NCBI RefSeq assembly: GCF_018100905.1
Contig: NZ_JAGJEG010000009.1
Span: 62,001 to 126,000 of the forward strand
Direction: 5' to 3'
Source of the DNA: Pseudoalteromonas sp. MMG010
GTDB lineage: Bacteria > Pseudomonadota > Gammaproteobacteria > Enterobacterales > Alteromonadaceae
DNA length: 64,000 nucleotides
Positions 44,679-54,732 of the stretch are shown one piece after another. A program made the position numbers and the translations under genes. The notes beneath the pieces were generated by a model. The model saw nothing but the letters and a program-made list of their open reading frames with translations. It searched no databases and was not told the origin of the DNA. How positions within the stretch are numbered: position 1 is the first letter of the stretch; every line of letters begins with the position of its first letter.

Positions 44679-45569
44679 TTAATGACTATGATGTTCTTGG
44701 CTTTCAATTTGTAACACGCTTTGTAAAACATTAAATTGTTGTTTAAGCGTTTTTTCGACTTTTAATCGACACGCTTCGTCGTGTTTTTCTCTGGTGCAAT
44801 GTTTGTTTAATACGACATGTGCACCGACAACAATCTGCTTACCTTGTCGTTCAACTGTAATATTGTGCACATTGTTTACATGCTCAATGGCACATAATGA
44901 GTGTTCGATATCATCGACATTAGGCAATTTTTTATTACTTAAAAGTAATCCTTTAATGCAGGTGGTAATCACTTTTGAACCAGTAAATAGAACAAATAAA
45001 GCGATTAGCATACTTGATAAAATGTCGATAACTTCCCAGTGTGTGAAATAAATTAAAACACCAGCAATAAAGGTTGAAATAGTTGAAAGTAGGTCAAAAA
45101 ATGAATGTAAAAATACCGCGTACACATTGACGCTTGCTTTGCGTCCTTTATACAAAACCCACGCTGCGGCACCATGGAATAAAAAACCGATGGCAGCGAT
45201 CATCGACATCATAAAGCTATTAATAGCCAAATGGTGCCCATTGTCGTGATAAAAATACCGCTGTGAGCCTTCATATAAAATAATGATACTAATCGTTATA
45301 TATAATAAGCCATTAATCAGGCCACCAATTAATTCTGCACGTTGATAGCCATCGTTATAGGTTTTAGCTAAATGAATCGCAAAGCTAGAGGCGACAAGCG
45401 CAATAAATAACGAGCTGTTATGAACAAACAAGTGTCCAGCATCAGCCAATACTGCTAAAGAATTAGAAAAATAGGCACCGATGATTTGAATAACCATAAA
45501 TGAGCAAGTAATTGCTAACGCAATTAATAACCTGCGTCGTGAAGCTTGGTGTGTCGTTATTTCAGTCAT
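44679..45569 (-). CDS. Cation diffusion facilitator (Zn/Cd/Co efflux)
   Basis: 296 residues with six transmembrane helices, exporting divalent metals in exchange for protons. Metal-site region one: ADAGHLFVHNSS, with Asp43 and His46, but His50 where most family members have Asp. Region two: HSFFD (His155, Asp159), normal. The C-terminal cytoplasmic ferredoxin-like domain (HNITVERQGKQIVVGAHVVL) and a His-rich end (EHHSH) are present. It neighbours the decayed copper locus and may be part of the same metal island. The His50 substitution may alter metal choice. Confidence 0.9.
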   Translation of the reverse strand: MTEITTHQASRRRLLIALAITCSFMVIQIIGAYFSNSLAVLADAGHLFVHNSSLFIALVASSFAIHLAKTYNDGYQRAELIGGLINGLLYITISIIILYEGSQRYFYHDNGHHLAINSFMMSMIAAIGFLFHGAAAWVLYKGRKASVNVYAVFLHSFFDLLSTISTFIAGVLIYFTHWEVIDILSSMLIALFVLFTGSKVITTCIKGLLLSNKKLPNVDDIEHSLCAIEHVNNVHNITVERQGKQIVVGAHVVLNKHCTREKHDEACRLKVEKTLKQQFNVLQSVLQIESQEHHSH

Positions 45570-45869
45570 GAATAACTATTTATACCTTTATTAACTTAGA
45601 GAAAGCGGCTTTCAATTATGCTGGGCTTTAAAGCGATAAAATAAGGCGGCAATTATAATACGAAGCCTTATTTAACGCACTTAAAAACTTAGATATTTAG
45701 CAAGATAGATATTAAAAATTATAAAGGGTGGCTATTTAATTCACTTAATTTATTATTTTAAGCAATAAATAAGCTTTTTATACTGTTTCATTTGTGCTTT
45801 TATTAAACATGTCGATTATTAACCTGTGAACTTAATTAATGAGTCATTAATGTATGAAAGGAAAAGTCA
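45570..45869. promoter_or_regulatory. Divergent intergenic region with two inverted repeats
   Basis: No gene. AAATAAGGC (45639-45647) pairs with GCCTTATTT (45665-45673). A second, perfect 17-base palindrome, ATTAATGA-G-TCATTAAT (45835-45851), ends just before the RBS of the GGDEF gene and could be an operator in its leader. Confidence 0.4.
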
Positions 45870-47318
45870 TTGAGTGAGCTAACAATAAATAATGCATGGG
45901 AGAGCCTAAAAACACTGCCCTGCGCAATCATTTTGTACGATAAAAAAACAAAAAACTGTAAAATCAATGCCAAAGGGCAACAGTTATTACACACTCAATC
46001 TAGCGAGAACTTAAGCACTCAACAACTCTCGCACCTTAGGCTTTTATCTTCGCAAGAACAACAGCCTATTAGTATTGATGACTTTTTTAACAACCTTATT
46101 GAAGCCCAATCCAATTTATCATTGTTATTACACACCCCTGCCGCAATTAAATCACTCCAGGTGACAATAAGTCATTTCAATGCTCAATTTACCCTTATTA
46201 GTTTTGAGCTGGGCAATAAAATAAACAACGAGTATAACTTTGACCAGGTTATTTCTAAGATTTCGACCCGCTTAATCGATATTCAAGCGAATGATTATAA
46301 TGATCAAATAGATTACGCATTAAAAGCCATTGGTATGGTGTGTAACGCAGACCGCAGTTACTTATTTAAATATAGCCCCGATGGTTTAGCTTTAAAAAAT
46401 ACCAATGAATGGGTTAATGATGGCGTTACCTCGTACATTGACGAGTTAACACATCTGCCCATCGAGCATATCCCTTACTTTCAGAAGGTGATTACAAAAA
46501 CCCATTTGTTTAAAGTTAATCACCTTGACGAATTACCAAAAGAAGCACAAGCAGAGAAGACTATTTTTAGTGATCAACAAATCAAATCATTGATGTGTAT
46601 AGGCTTAAGTGATGAAAAAAAATTAGTCGGGTTCATTGGATGTGATTTCGTAGCACAAAGCCATCGCTGGACAGAAACAGATTTATTAAGGTTAAAGCTG
46701 GTAGGCGAAATGATCGTAAGTGCTTTTAAAAAAATAACTTATCAAACCAAGTTAGAACAAACACAACAACAATTAATTACTGCCAACCAAAACTTAAGTC
46801 AATTAGTAAATACTGATGGGCTAACCAATATCGCAAACCGAAGAGGCTTAGACCAAGCCCTAAATAGTGAAATACAACGATGTATTCGCGCCAAAAAACC
46901 TATTAGTTTAATAATGTGTGACATCGATTTTTTTAAAGACTATAACGATCACTTTGGTCATCAACAAGGTGATAAAGCACTTATCAAAGTAGCTAAAGCA
47001 CTAAAAAACCTCTGTAAGCGTGAAGGCGATCTTGCAGCTCGTTATGGTGGAGAAGAATTCGCTATTATTTTACCCGATACCAATAGCACACAGTGTTATC
47101 AATTTTGTGAAATGGTGCGAAAAGCGATTATACAACTCAATATTGCTCACCCTAATTCCAGTGTAATGAATAGTTTAACCTTAAGTTTAGGCTTTTGCAG
47201 TACATTAGCCAGCAAGGGCTTATCAAGTAAAACCTTACTTCAAAATGCAGATAAAGCTTTATACCAAGCCAAAAACAACGGCAGAAATACTATTAGCGAG
47301 TTTGTAGCTAAGAAATAG
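45870..47318 (+). CDS. GAF-GGDEF diguanylate cyclase
   Basis: 482 residues, TTG start with AAAGGAA 7 bases upstream. N-terminal PAS-like region (CAIILYDKKTKNCKINAKGQQLL, about 15-105), a GAF domain (about 130-290; VCNADRSYLFKYS, MCIGLSDEKKLVGFIGCDF), a coiled linker (YQTKLEQTQQQL), then GGDEF with intact GGEEF and an RxxD I-site (REGD) five residues before it. It should be an active, product-inhibited cyclic-di-GMP synthase, cytosolic and signal-regulated by GAF ligands. No PDE domain. Confidence 0.94.
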   Translation: MSELTINNAWESLKTLPCAIILYDKKTKNCKINAKGQQLLHTQSSENLSTQQLSHLRLLSSQEQQPISIDDFFNNLIEAQSNLSLLLHTPAAIKSLQVTISHFNAQFTLISFELGNKINNEYNFDQVISKISTRLIDIQANDYNDQIDYALKAIGMVCNADRSYLFKYSPDGLALKNTNEWVNDGVTSYIDELTHLPIEHIPYFQKVITKTHLFKVNHLDELPKEAQAEKTIFSDQQIKSLMCIGLSDEKKLVGFIGCDFVAQSHRWTETDLLRLKLVGEMIVSAFKKITYQTKLEQTQQQLITANQNLSQLVNTDGLTNIANRRGLDQALNSEIQRCIRAKKPISLIMCDIDFFKDYNDHFGHQQGDKALIKVAKALKNLCKREGDLAARYGGEEFAIILPDTNSTQCYQFCEMVRKAIIQLNIAHPNSSVMNSLTLSLGFCSTLASKGLSSKTLLQNADKALYQAKNNGRNTISEFVAKK

Positions 47319-47379
47319 ATACTGGTAGTTATACCTAACTATTGGTAATCTATATGAAAATACTTAAAGGAATATCAAA

Positions 47380-48333
47380 ATGGATCCCATTTCGCAAATT
47401 TTTAATTTAGTGTTTACAGTTGAAGCATTTTTACTTGTGTTTGTTATTGTATTACTTAAAAGCAGCATAAAATTTGTACCACAAAACAGAGCGTGGCTTA
47501 TTGAACGCTTTGGTAAATACCAGTCAACTAAAGAAGCCGGACTTAACTTTATTGTTCCGTTTATTGATCAAATTGCCGCAGATCGCAGCTTAAAAGAACA
47601 AGCGCAAGACGTCCCTTCTCAATCAGCTATTACCAAAGATAACATTTCGTTGATAGTAGACGGCGTTTTATATTTTCGTGTGCTTGACCCATATAAAGCA
47701 ACGTATGGTGTAGACGATTACGTATTTGCGGTAACGCAATTGTCGCAAACCACAATGCGCTCAGAACTTGGTAAAATGGAATTAGATAAAACCTTTGAAG
47801 AGCGAGATTTGCTCAATACCAATATCGTTGCAGCAATAAACCAAGCTGCAGAGCCTTGGGGCATACAGGTTTTACGTTATGAAATAAAAGACATTGTTCC
47901 GCCAAACTCGGTAATGGAAGCAATGGAAGCACAAATGAAAGCTGAACGTGTAAAACGCGCACAAATATTAGAGTCAGAGGGTGACAGACAAGCAAATATC
48001 AATGTTGCCGAAGGTAAAAAGCAAGCTCAAGTATTAGCAGCCGAAGCTGAAAAAGCAGAGCAAATATTACGCGCCGAAGGTGAAGCTAAAGCCATAATAG
48101 CAGTAGCAGAAGCCCAAGCCCAAGCATTAAAAGAAGTCGGTGAAGCTGCTGATACACAGCAAGGTCAAAAGGCAATTCAACTTGATTTAGCAACCAAGGC
48201 CATTGCTGCAAAAGAAGCGATTGCTCGAGAGTCTTCTGTCGTGTTGTTACCTGATAATGCAACCGATGCAAGTTCATTAGTTGCACAAGGTATGTCGATA
48301 ATAAACACGTTAAATAAAAGCCAAAAATCCTAA
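47380..48333 (+). CDS. qmcA: SPFH/stomatin-like membrane protease-associated protein
   Basis: 317 residues: N-terminal transmembrane segment (FTVEAFLLVFVIVLLKS), then the SPFH domain (VPQNRAWLIERFGKYQST, GLNFIVPFID, LRSELGKMELDKTFEERDLLN) and a long Ala/Glu coiled coil (EAEKAEQILRAEGEAKAI). It matches E. coli QmcA (YbbK), a membrane microdomain protein that can affect FtsH. It is followed after 16 bases by its customary NfeD-like partner. Confidence 0.95.
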   Translation: MDPISQIFNLVFTVEAFLLVFVIVLLKSSIKFVPQNRAWLIERFGKYQSTKEAGLNFIVPFIDQIAADRSLKEQAQDVPSQSAITKDNISLIVDGVLYFRVLDPYKATYGVDDYVFAVTQLSQTTMRSELGKMELDKTFEERDLLNTNIVAAINQAAEPWGIQVLRYEIKDIVPPNSVMEAMEAQMKAERVKRAQILESEGDRQANINVAEGKKQAQVLAAEAEKAEQILRAEGEAKAIIAVAEAQAQALKEVGEAADTQQGQKAIQLDLATKAIAAKEAIARESSVVLLPDNATDASSLVAQGMSIINTLNKSQKS

Positions 48334-48349
48334 TTTATAAAGGTTAGCT

Positions 48350-48811
48350 ATGGATATATTAATAAATAATTTACCTCAAACATTAATGATTTTAGGTGTA
48401 CTGGCATTAATTATAGAAGTAGCAGTGCTAGGCCTTAGTACCTTTATTTTATTGTTTTTTGGTATTTCGCTTATTGCTACCGGTGCGCTTATGAGCTTAG
48501 GTATATTAAATGATGCCTTAAGTACTGCATTGTGGAGTAATACGGTGATAACGGCTGCACTTGCCGTTTTACTTTGGCGTCCGCTCAAAAAGATGCAAAA
48601 TAAAGTAGATAATAAGCCTATACAAAGTGACTTTGCCGAACTGAGCTTTGTACTTAATGAAGATGTTTCAATTGCAGGGTTAAGTACCCATCACTACTCA
48701 GGAATTAGCTGGCAGTTAAAAAGTGAATATCCAATTGCCAGCGGTACGCCTGTTATTGTTGTAAAAAAAGAAGTGGGCGTTATGTGGGTCTCCCCTGCTA
48801 ATGAGTCATAA
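48350..48811 (+). CDS. NfeD-like membrane protein, YbbJ type
   Basis: 153 residues with two to three transmembrane helices (TLMILGVLALIIEVAVLGL, FILLFFGISLIATGALMSLG, and a helix at ~60-75) and a C-terminal OB-fold beta-barrel (EDVSIAGLSTHHYSGISWQLKSEYPIASGTPVIVV), the short NfeD1b form. Encoded with QmcA, with which it is thought to work at the membrane. A long perfect terminator follows. Confidence 0.9.
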   Translation: MDILINNLPQTLMILGVLALIIEVAVLGLSTFILLFFGISLIATGALMSLGILNDALSTALWSNTVITAALAVLLWRPLKKMQNKVDNKPIQSDFAELSFVLNEDVSIAGLSTHHYSGISWQLKSEYPIASGTPVIVVKKEVGVMWVSPANES

Positions 48812-48820
48812 AAATACATT

Positions 48821-48852
48821 AATAAAGCGCAGTGATATCACTGCGCTTTATT
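48821..48852. terminator. Rho-independent terminator (32-base perfect palindrome)
   Basis: AATAAAGCGCAGTGAT and its exact complement lie back to back, then TTATTTT. It closes qmcA-nfeD. Confidence 0.9.
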
Positions 48853-48951
48853 TATTTTCGTCACGCTTATGACTTTCGTTATATTTATCTTCATTTCACC
48901 TTATTTTAATGCTTTATTAAAAGGAATAATTTAAATTAAGGCCGTAACTTT

Positions 48952-49782
48952 ATGCAATTAGCACAGCACTCTTTGGTTGTAGAAGGTGGCGCAATGCGCG
49001 GCATTTTTGCAGCGGGTGTACTTGATGAATTTTTAAATCAACAGTTCAAACCTTTTAATAATTACTTTGGCGTATCGGCTGGCGCAACAAATATTGCTGC
49101 ATTTTTATGTAACCAACCAAAACGTAACTACAAAGTAATAACAGACTACTCATGCCGTACAGAGTTTATTAATTTGGCTCGCTTTATTAAAGGCGGTCAT
49201 TTATTTGATTTAGATTGGCTATGGCAAACAACATTACAAGAAATTAGGCTCGAAACTGAATACTTTGAGCAAAACCCCTGTAATTTTTATATTACAACCA
49301 CCGCGATACATACGGGAAAAGCACATTATTTAAAAGCAACCAGTGACGAAATGGCTGACCAATTAAAAGCATCATGTGCCATTCCTATCGCTTATAGAAA
49401 TTATCCTGTCATAAACAATATTGCAATGACCGATGGGGGCGTTGCTGATTCAATCCCTGTAATTAAAGCTTACGAAATGGGCGCTAAAGAAATTACTGTT
49501 ATTTTATCGCAGCCATTAGGTTATAAGAAAAAACCGACGAAGACACCGTGGTTTACAAAGTGTATATACAAAGATTACCCCGCGTTAGTTAAAGCATCAC
49601 TCAATAGATTTGAAGCGTATAATCAAAGTATTGATTTTATTACTCAGCCCCCGAGTGATTGTAAAATTAATATTATTGCTCCACCCGCTAATTTTAAAGT
49701 AGGTAGAACAACAAAGCAGTTATCTAAATTAGAATCTGGCTATCAAATGGGTAAGCAAGCCGGTATAGAACATTTAACATAA
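48952..49782 (+). CDS. Patatin-like phospholipase, YjjU type
   Basis: 276 residues. Oxyanion loop GGAMRGIF, nucleophile GVSAGAT (Ser-Asp dyad enzyme), DGG catalytic Asp motif (MTDGGVADS). The C-terminal YNQSIDFITQPPSDCKINIIAPP matches the YjjU family. Cytosolic or membrane-associated lipid acyl hydrolase of unknown substrate. No signal peptide. Followed by a small gene on the same strand. Confidence 0.92.
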   Translation: MQLAQHSLVVEGGAMRGIFAAGVLDEFLNQQFKPFNNYFGVSAGATNIAAFLCNQPKRNYKVITDYSCRTEFINLARFIKGGHLFDLDWLWQTTLQEIRLETEYFEQNPCNFYITTTAIHTGKAHYLKATSDEMADQLKASCAIPIAYRNYPVINNIAMTDGGVADSIPVIKAYEMGAKEITVILSQPLGYKKKPTKTPWFTKCIYKDYPALVKASLNRFEAYNQSIDFITQPPSDCKINIIAPPANFKVGRTTKQLSKLESGYQMGKQAGIEHLT

Positions 49783-49807
49783 CGATTATTTTTTATTGTG
49801 AGGAAAC

Positions 49808-50026
49808 ATGAGCAACTTAAATAAAGACGAACTACTAGCATTAAAAATAGCTTTTACCTACATGCCAAAAGCAATAGAAGTCACGAAATATGAATACGGC
49901 GAACGCTATCAAACCGTTTTAGATCATATACAGCATGTTCGTGAGATTTTGCTTATAAACGATGTTGACCCTGAAGAGGTCGATGGGGATATTAATCCAC
50001 AATACACACCAAATTCGACCTATTAA
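49808..50026 (+). CDS. Small helical protein, unknown
   Basis: 72 residues, RBS GAGGAA 4 bases before ATG. Two predicted helices (KDELLALKIAFTYMPKAIEV, YQTVLDHIQHVREILLI) and an acidic tail (VDPEEVDGDI). No family recognised. It is real on RBS and codon composition, and is co-directional with and 25 bases after the patatin gene. Confidence 0.6.
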   Translation: MSNLNKDELLALKIAFTYMPKAIEVTKYEYGERYQTVLDHIQHVREILLINDVDPEEVDGDINPQYTPNSTY

Positions 50027-50161
50027 TATTGCCTCGTTTAGTAACGAGGCAATAGATCGCTTGAGAAAATAACGAATACTACCTATTATGTTTGCTAACT
50101 ATATAAAATCAAAAAATATAAATAAATTTCATTAAAAAATGAAACTTATGGGATATAAATA

Positions 50162-52183
50162 TTGAAATTTCTTCGACGCTTTCACGATATCGTTTCAGAT
50201 CAAAATCTGGATTTTGATGAAAAAATTGACCAACTGTTATATTTTGGTCTCGAAGTTTTCAAACTTGACTTAGCCATCATCAGTAAAGTGGTAGAAAATA
50301 CCTACACTGTTTTACATGCCATTACCCCAGATGATTCATTAGTTGCAGGCACTCAATTTGATCTCACTGGCACCTATTGCATACATACTCTAAAAGCAAA
50401 CAAAGCATTAGCATTTTATCACGCCGGTAATAGCACCATAGCCGAACACCCATGCTATAAAAACTTTCAATTAGAGTCATATATTGGCGCACCGATAAAA
50501 GTGGGCGACACCATATTTGGCACGGTTAACTTTTCATCGGCGAAAATTTCATCGCCCTTTAAAGAAGATACCTATGATTACATTGAATTATTTGCGCAGT
50601 GGTTAGGCAATGAATTTGCTCGCTCTCATGCAAAGAAAAAGCTAGTACTTCATAGTAAAACGCTTAAAAAGCTCGAAAATATGGCTAACATTGGTACTTG
50701 GGAAGCCGATTTAATTAACAGTAAAATATACTGGAGTGAACAAACTCGCAGAATTCATCAAGCCTCTGAGGATTTCTCCCCGACGATAGAACAAGCTATT
50801 GAGTTTTATAAAGAAGGTCACAGCAGAGACTGCATTAATCAAGCGGTAACAGCAGCAACTGAACACGGTGAAAAATGGCATTTAGAGCTTGAAGTGGTTA
50901 CGGCAAAAAATAATCATATTTGGGTTTCTAGTTTTGGTGAGGCTGAGTTTAAAAATGGGCAATGCATTAGGCTTTTTGGCACCTTTCAAAATATAACTGA
51001 GTCGGTAGAACTGCGCCAAGCACTTACCAAGAAAAAACTTGAAGCAGAAAGAATGCTTGAAGATAGAAGTATGTTGCTAGCAAAAATAAGCCATGAATTG
51101 AGGACCCCTCTTAATGGTATAACAGGCATGCTAACAACTTTAATTGATGAACGTAGTGAAGAAAAGCGTACCGATAAAATAAAAATTGCATTACGAAGTG
51201 CAGATATATTGCTCAATACGATTAATGAGGTTCTTGATTTTTCTAAGATAAATCATGGTGAATTTAAATTAGAGCCAAATAATTTTTTATTAAAGACGAT
51301 ATTTACCGATCTTGCTTCGCTGTACACCCCTCTATTTAAAGATACCGATATATCCTTTAATGTTCATAACTTTATTGACGATGATTGCTGGGTTATATGC
51401 GACAACACTCGATTAAGCCAAATCGTATCAAACTTATTAAGTAACGCCCTTAAATTTACTGAGCAAGGCCATGTTATGTTCAGTACATCAGTAACCACAC
51501 ACCAAGCAGGCTTATTATTAAATATTACGGTAAGTGATACTGGCAGAGGGATGAGTGATGCTTTTCTTCAGTCTTTATTTGCGCCTTTTACACAAGAAGT
51601 CGACGCTAAAAACAATAAAGGCGGTACAGGGTTAGGTTTAGCGATTGTAAAAGAGCTTATCGATTACATGCAAGGGACGATAAAAGTAACCAGTAAACCA
51701 AACAAAGGCAGTCAATTTGAGGTCTCTTTACCGATAAAAATAGGTAAGGCCGAAGCAATCATATCAACCAATAGAGCAACTATTGATGGAAGTAATTTAA
51801 AAGTACTGGTGGTTGATGATAATCAAATAAATCGTTTAGTATTACACGCTTCTTTGGAAAAATTAAAAATAAGCGCTGACTTTGCTGTTGATGGAGAAGA
51901 TGCTATTTTAAAATGCCAGCAAAAGCATTATGACCTTATTTTTATGGATTGTGTAATGCCAATTCTTGATGGATTTTCAGCAACCAAACAACTGCGTGAA
52001 AAAAACATTTGTCCTTTTAAAAGTACTTATATTGTTGCCCTTACAGCAAATACCTCTGCGCAAGATAAATTAGCGAGTGTTGAAGCCGGGATGGATATGT
52101 TTATCGCTAAACCGTTTAAATTACCGACAATAGAAAAAGCAGTTCATAGCACGCAACAAAGATTAAAAGCGATGACGGTATAA
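50162..52183 (+). CDS. Cytosolic hybrid histidine kinase (GAF-PAS-HisKA-HATPase-REC)
   Basis: 673 residues, TTG start with GGGAT 7 bases upstream. GAF (about 20-165; IGAPIKVGDTIFGTVNF), PAS (about 175-285; ANIGTWEADLINSKIYWSEQTR), HisKA with His in ISHELRTPLNG, HATPase ([14 protein letters not shown]), and one receiver domain with Asp in MDCVMPILDG. No transmembrane segment, no Hpt. The PAS segment resembles PAS4 of the 1589-residue kinase (both have NGQC/QGKCIRxFGxFQxI), suggesting shared origin. Signal unknown. Confidence 0.94.
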   Translation: MKFLRRFHDIVSDQNLDFDEKIDQLLYFGLEVFKLDLAIISKVVENTYTVLHAITPDDSLVAGTQFDLTGTYCIHTLKANKALAFYHAGNSTIAEHPCYKNFQLESYIGAPIKVGDTIFGTVNFSSAKISSPFKEDTYDYIELFAQWLGNEFARSHAKKKLVLHSKTLKKLENMANIGTWEADLINSKIYWSEQTRRIHQASEDFSPTIEQAIEFYKEGHSRDCINQAVTAATEHGEKWHLELEVVTAKNNHIWVSSFGEAEFKNGQCIRLFGTFQNITESVELRQALTKKKLEAERMLEDRSMLLAKISHELRTPLNGITGMLTTLIDERSEEKRTDKIKIALRSADILLNTINEVLDFSKINHGEFKLEPNNFLLKTIFTDLASLYTPLFKDTDISFNVHNFIDDDCWVICDNTRLSQIVSNLLSNALKFTEQGHVMFSTSVTTHQAGLLLNITVSDTGRGMSDAFLQSLFAPFTQEVDAKNNKGGTGLGLAIVKELIDYMQGTIKVTSKPNKGSQFEVSLPIKIGKAEAIISTNRATIDGSNLKVLVVDDNQINRLVLHASLEKLKISADFAVDGEDAILKCQQKHYDLIFMDCVMPILDGFSATKQLREKNICPFKSTYIVALTANTSAQDKLASVEAGMDMFIAKPFKLPTIEKAVHSTQQRLKAMTV

Positions 52184-52218
52184 TACTGATACTTTTTTAA
52201 CGAAATAGACAGTATTAA

Positions 52219-52250
52219 ACAAAAAAGCCGCCTTTGGAGAAGGGCGGCTT
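52219..52250 (-). terminator. Rho-independent terminator of ahpF
   Basis: On the minus strand AAGCCGCC, loop, GGCGGCTT, then TTTTTGTTT. It also lies after the hybrid kinase on the plus strand. Confidence 0.85.
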
Positions 52251-52296
52251 GGGTCAACAAACAACTAATGGGTGTTAGCTGTTATATCAAGAGAGA

Positions 52297-53880
52297 TTAC
52301 GCTGCGCTTTCTTCGCTAATATCCTCTTCGCTATGGCGAATTAAATAATCAAACGAACCTAAACTAGCCGTTGCACCACTGCCCATAGCAATGATTATTT
52401 GTTTAAATGGGGTGTTGGTTGCATCCCCTGCTGCAAATACACCTGGAGCTGACGTAGCCCCTTTGCTATCTACAAGTATTTCGCCAAACTGACTTAACGC
52501 AACATCGCTATCTTTAAGCCATTCAGTGTTCGGAACCAAACCAATTTGTACGAAAATACCGGCAAGGTTAAGTGATTTACCTTCCCCAGAGACTCTATCG
52601 GTATAAGTAAGCCCGGTCACTTTATTACCATCGCCGACAACTTCGGTTGTTTGCGCATTTTTAATAATCGTAATATTGGCCAAACTATTTGCTTTACGGA
52701 TCAGTACTTCATCGGCACGTAATGTATCTGAAAACTCAAGTACGGTTACATGCTCTACGATATTGGCTAAATCTATCGCCGCCTCGATACCTGAGTTACC
52801 ACCGCCAATCACTGCCACAGATTTGCCTTTAAATAAAGGACCATCACAGTGCGGGCAATACGCAACACCATGGCCGCGGTATTCTTGCTCGCCTGGCACA
52901 TTCATTTCGCGCCAACGAGCCCCAGTGGCAAGTACTAACGATTTACTTTGCAATACAGCTCCGTTTTCTAGGGTAATATCGTAACCATTACTCCCTTTAC
53001 TCACATTGGCTGCGCGCTGGTTATTCATTATATCTACATCGTATTCTTTAACGTGTTCTTCTAATTGCGCCACTAATTGTGGCCCTTGTGTTGCTTTAAC
53101 CGAAATAAAGTTTTCAATTGCAAGAGTATCAGATACTTGCCCACCAAAACGCTCAGCAACAACCCCTGTATTTAACCCTTTACGTGCCGAATATATCGCC
53201 GCAGAAGCGCCCGCAGGTCCTCCGCCAATCACTAACACATCAAATTTTTGCTTTTCATTTAAGCTAGCTGCTTGGCGAGCCGCTCCTTTTGAATCTACCT
53301 TATTTAAAATATCGCTTAAACTTAATGCACCTTGGCTAAATGGTTCGCCATTTAAGTAAACCGCTGGCACTGCCAAAATGTTGCGCTGCTCTACTTCATC
53401 TTGAAAAAGCGCGCCATCAATCATAGTTGCTTTAATTTTACTGTTTGTTGCTGCCATGGTATTTAATGCTTGTACCACTTGCGGACACGTTTGGCAGCTA
53501 AGGCTGATATATACTTCAAAGTTTAATTCTTGATCTAAAGATTGAATTTGTTCAATGTCATCTTTATTTGCTTTACTCGTGTGCCCACCTGTATGTAAAA
53601 GGGCTAATACTAGGCTAGTAAACTCATGCCCCATCGGCACACCAGCAAAAGTGATATGGGTATCATTTATTGGTGAATGCACAACCATAGAAGGACGTCG
53701 AGCATTCATATCTGAATTATTTGTTACGGTAATTTTGTCGCTTAATGAAGCAAGATCGTTCGCTAAGCTTTCTACTTCTTTTGATTTATTGCTGTCATCC
53801 AAGGCGATAAGCAGCTCAACAGATTGAGTAAGCGATTCAAAATGGCTTTTTAATTGATTTTTAATGTTGTTGTCTAACAT
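52297..53880 (-). CDS. ahpF: Alkyl hydroperoxide reductase subunit F
   Basis: 527 residues. An N-terminal tandem thioredoxin-like domain with CxxC ([10 protein letters not shown]) that reduces AhpC, then FAD domain ([21 protein letters not shown]) and NAD-binding domain ([18 protein letters not shown]) with the second redox pair in AYCPHCDGP. The C-terminus carries [24 protein letters not shown]. It transfers electrons from NADH to AhpC. It lies downstream of ahpC, separated by a structured 157-base gap. Confidence 0.97.
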   Translation of the reverse strand: MLDNNIKNQLKSHFESLTQSVELLIALDDSNKSKEVESLANDLASLSDKITVTNNSDMNARRPSMVVHSPINDTHITFAGVPMGHEFTSLVLALLHTGGHTSKANKDDIEQIQSLDQELNFEVYISLSCQTCPQVVQALNTMAATNSKIKATMIDGALFQDEVEQRNILAVPAVYLNGEPFSQGALSLSDILNKVDSKGAARQAASLNEKQKFDVLVIGGGPAGASAAIYSARKGLNTGVVAERFGGQVSDTLAIENFISVKATQGPQLVAQLEEHVKEYDVDIMNNQRAANVSKGSNGYDITLENGAVLQSKSLVLATGARWREMNVPGEQEYRGHGVAYCPHCDGPLFKGKSVAVIGGGNSGIEAAIDLANIVEHVTVLEFSDTLRADEVLIRKANSLANITIIKNAQTTEVVGDGNKVTGLTYTDRVSGEGKSLNLAGIFVQIGLVPNTEWLKDSDVALSQFGEILVDSKGATSAPGVFAAGDATNTPFKQIIIAMGSGATASLGSFDYLIRHSEEDISEESAA

Positions 53881-53913
53881 GGCTTAACCCTTATAGGAAA
53901 ATTAAAAACAGCA

Positions 53914-54017
53914 AGCCTCTCATGCTTAAATAATACATGTGCTTAATCATCAATTTTAAGCAAAGAGGCTACAACAAACTGAATGTTTGTTGGCATAAGC
54001 GCAGCTAACTGCGCTTA
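53914..54017 (-). promoter_or_regulatory. Three consecutive hairpins in the ahpC-ahpF gap
   Basis: From ahpC downstream: TAAGCGCAG/CTGCGCTTA (53996-54017), CAACAAAC/GTTTGTTG (53972-53992) and AGCCTCT/AGAGGCT (53914-53970). None has a long T tract. They may stabilise ahpC mRNA or attenuate reading into ahpF. Confidence 0.5.
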
Positions 54018-54037
54018 ATAAGGTTGGTAATTTTAAA

Positions 54038-54607
54038 TTAAATTTTACCAACTAAGTCTAGTGAAGGAGCAAGTGTCTCTTCACCTGGCTGCCATGATGC
54101 TGGGCATACTTCGCCGTCGTGAGTTGCAATGTATTGTGCAGCTTGCACTTTACGTACTAATTCTTTCGCGCTACGGCCGATACCTAAATCGTGTGTTTCA
54201 ATTATTTTGATTTCGCCCTCAGGGTTCATAACAAAAGTACCACGAAGTGCTAGGCCTTCTTCTTCAATCATTACACCAAAGCTGCGAGTAATACGACCAG
54301 TTGGGTCACCAATCATTGGGAATTGAATTTTACCAATGGTGTCTGAAGTATCGTGCCATGCTTTATGAGTGAAGTGAGTATCGGTAGATACAGAGTAAAC
54401 CTCTACACCCATTTCTTGTAATTGTGCGTAGTAATCAGCAACATCGCCAAGCTCTGTTGGACATACAAATGTAAAATCTGCAGGGTAAAAGAAGAAGATT
54501 GACCACTTACCTAGAACGTCTTTTTCAGACACTTCTACGAAATCACCGTTGTGGTATGCTGTTGCGTTAAAAGGTTGAAGCTTAGTATTAATTAAAGAAG
54601 TGCTCAT
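54038..54607 (-). CDS. ahpC: Peroxiredoxin, alkyl hydroperoxide reductase subunit C
   Basis: 189 residues from the ATG at 54607 (GAGGAA 6 bases upstream; the frame's earlier ATG lacks an RBS). Peroxidatic Cys in FTFVCPTEL and resolving Cys in GEVCPASWQPGE, with SVSTDTHFTHKAWH and RGTFVMNPEG, typical 2-Cys AhpC. It reduces H2O2 and organic peroxides in the cytosol. An OxyR-like site lies 126-161 bases upstream. Confidence 0.98.
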   Translation of the reverse strand: MSTSLINTKLQPFNATAYHNGDFVEVSEKDVLGKWSIFFFYPADFTFVCPTELGDVADYYAQLQEMGVEVYSVSTDTHFTHKAWHDTSDTIGKIQFPMIGDPTGRITRSFGVMIEEEGLALRGTFVMNPEGEIKIIETHDLGIGRSAKELVRKVQAAQYIATHDGEVCPASWQPGEETLAPSLDLVGKI

Positions 54608-54732
54608 AGTATTCCTCATTGATATTTAATGTATAAAATTTAAGTTATTCAACGCTGACGAAGTTAGTACACCTTCTGCGTTGGCTTGATTAATACAATA
54701 AGGCCTACGATAAAATAAATAAAATTGATTGT

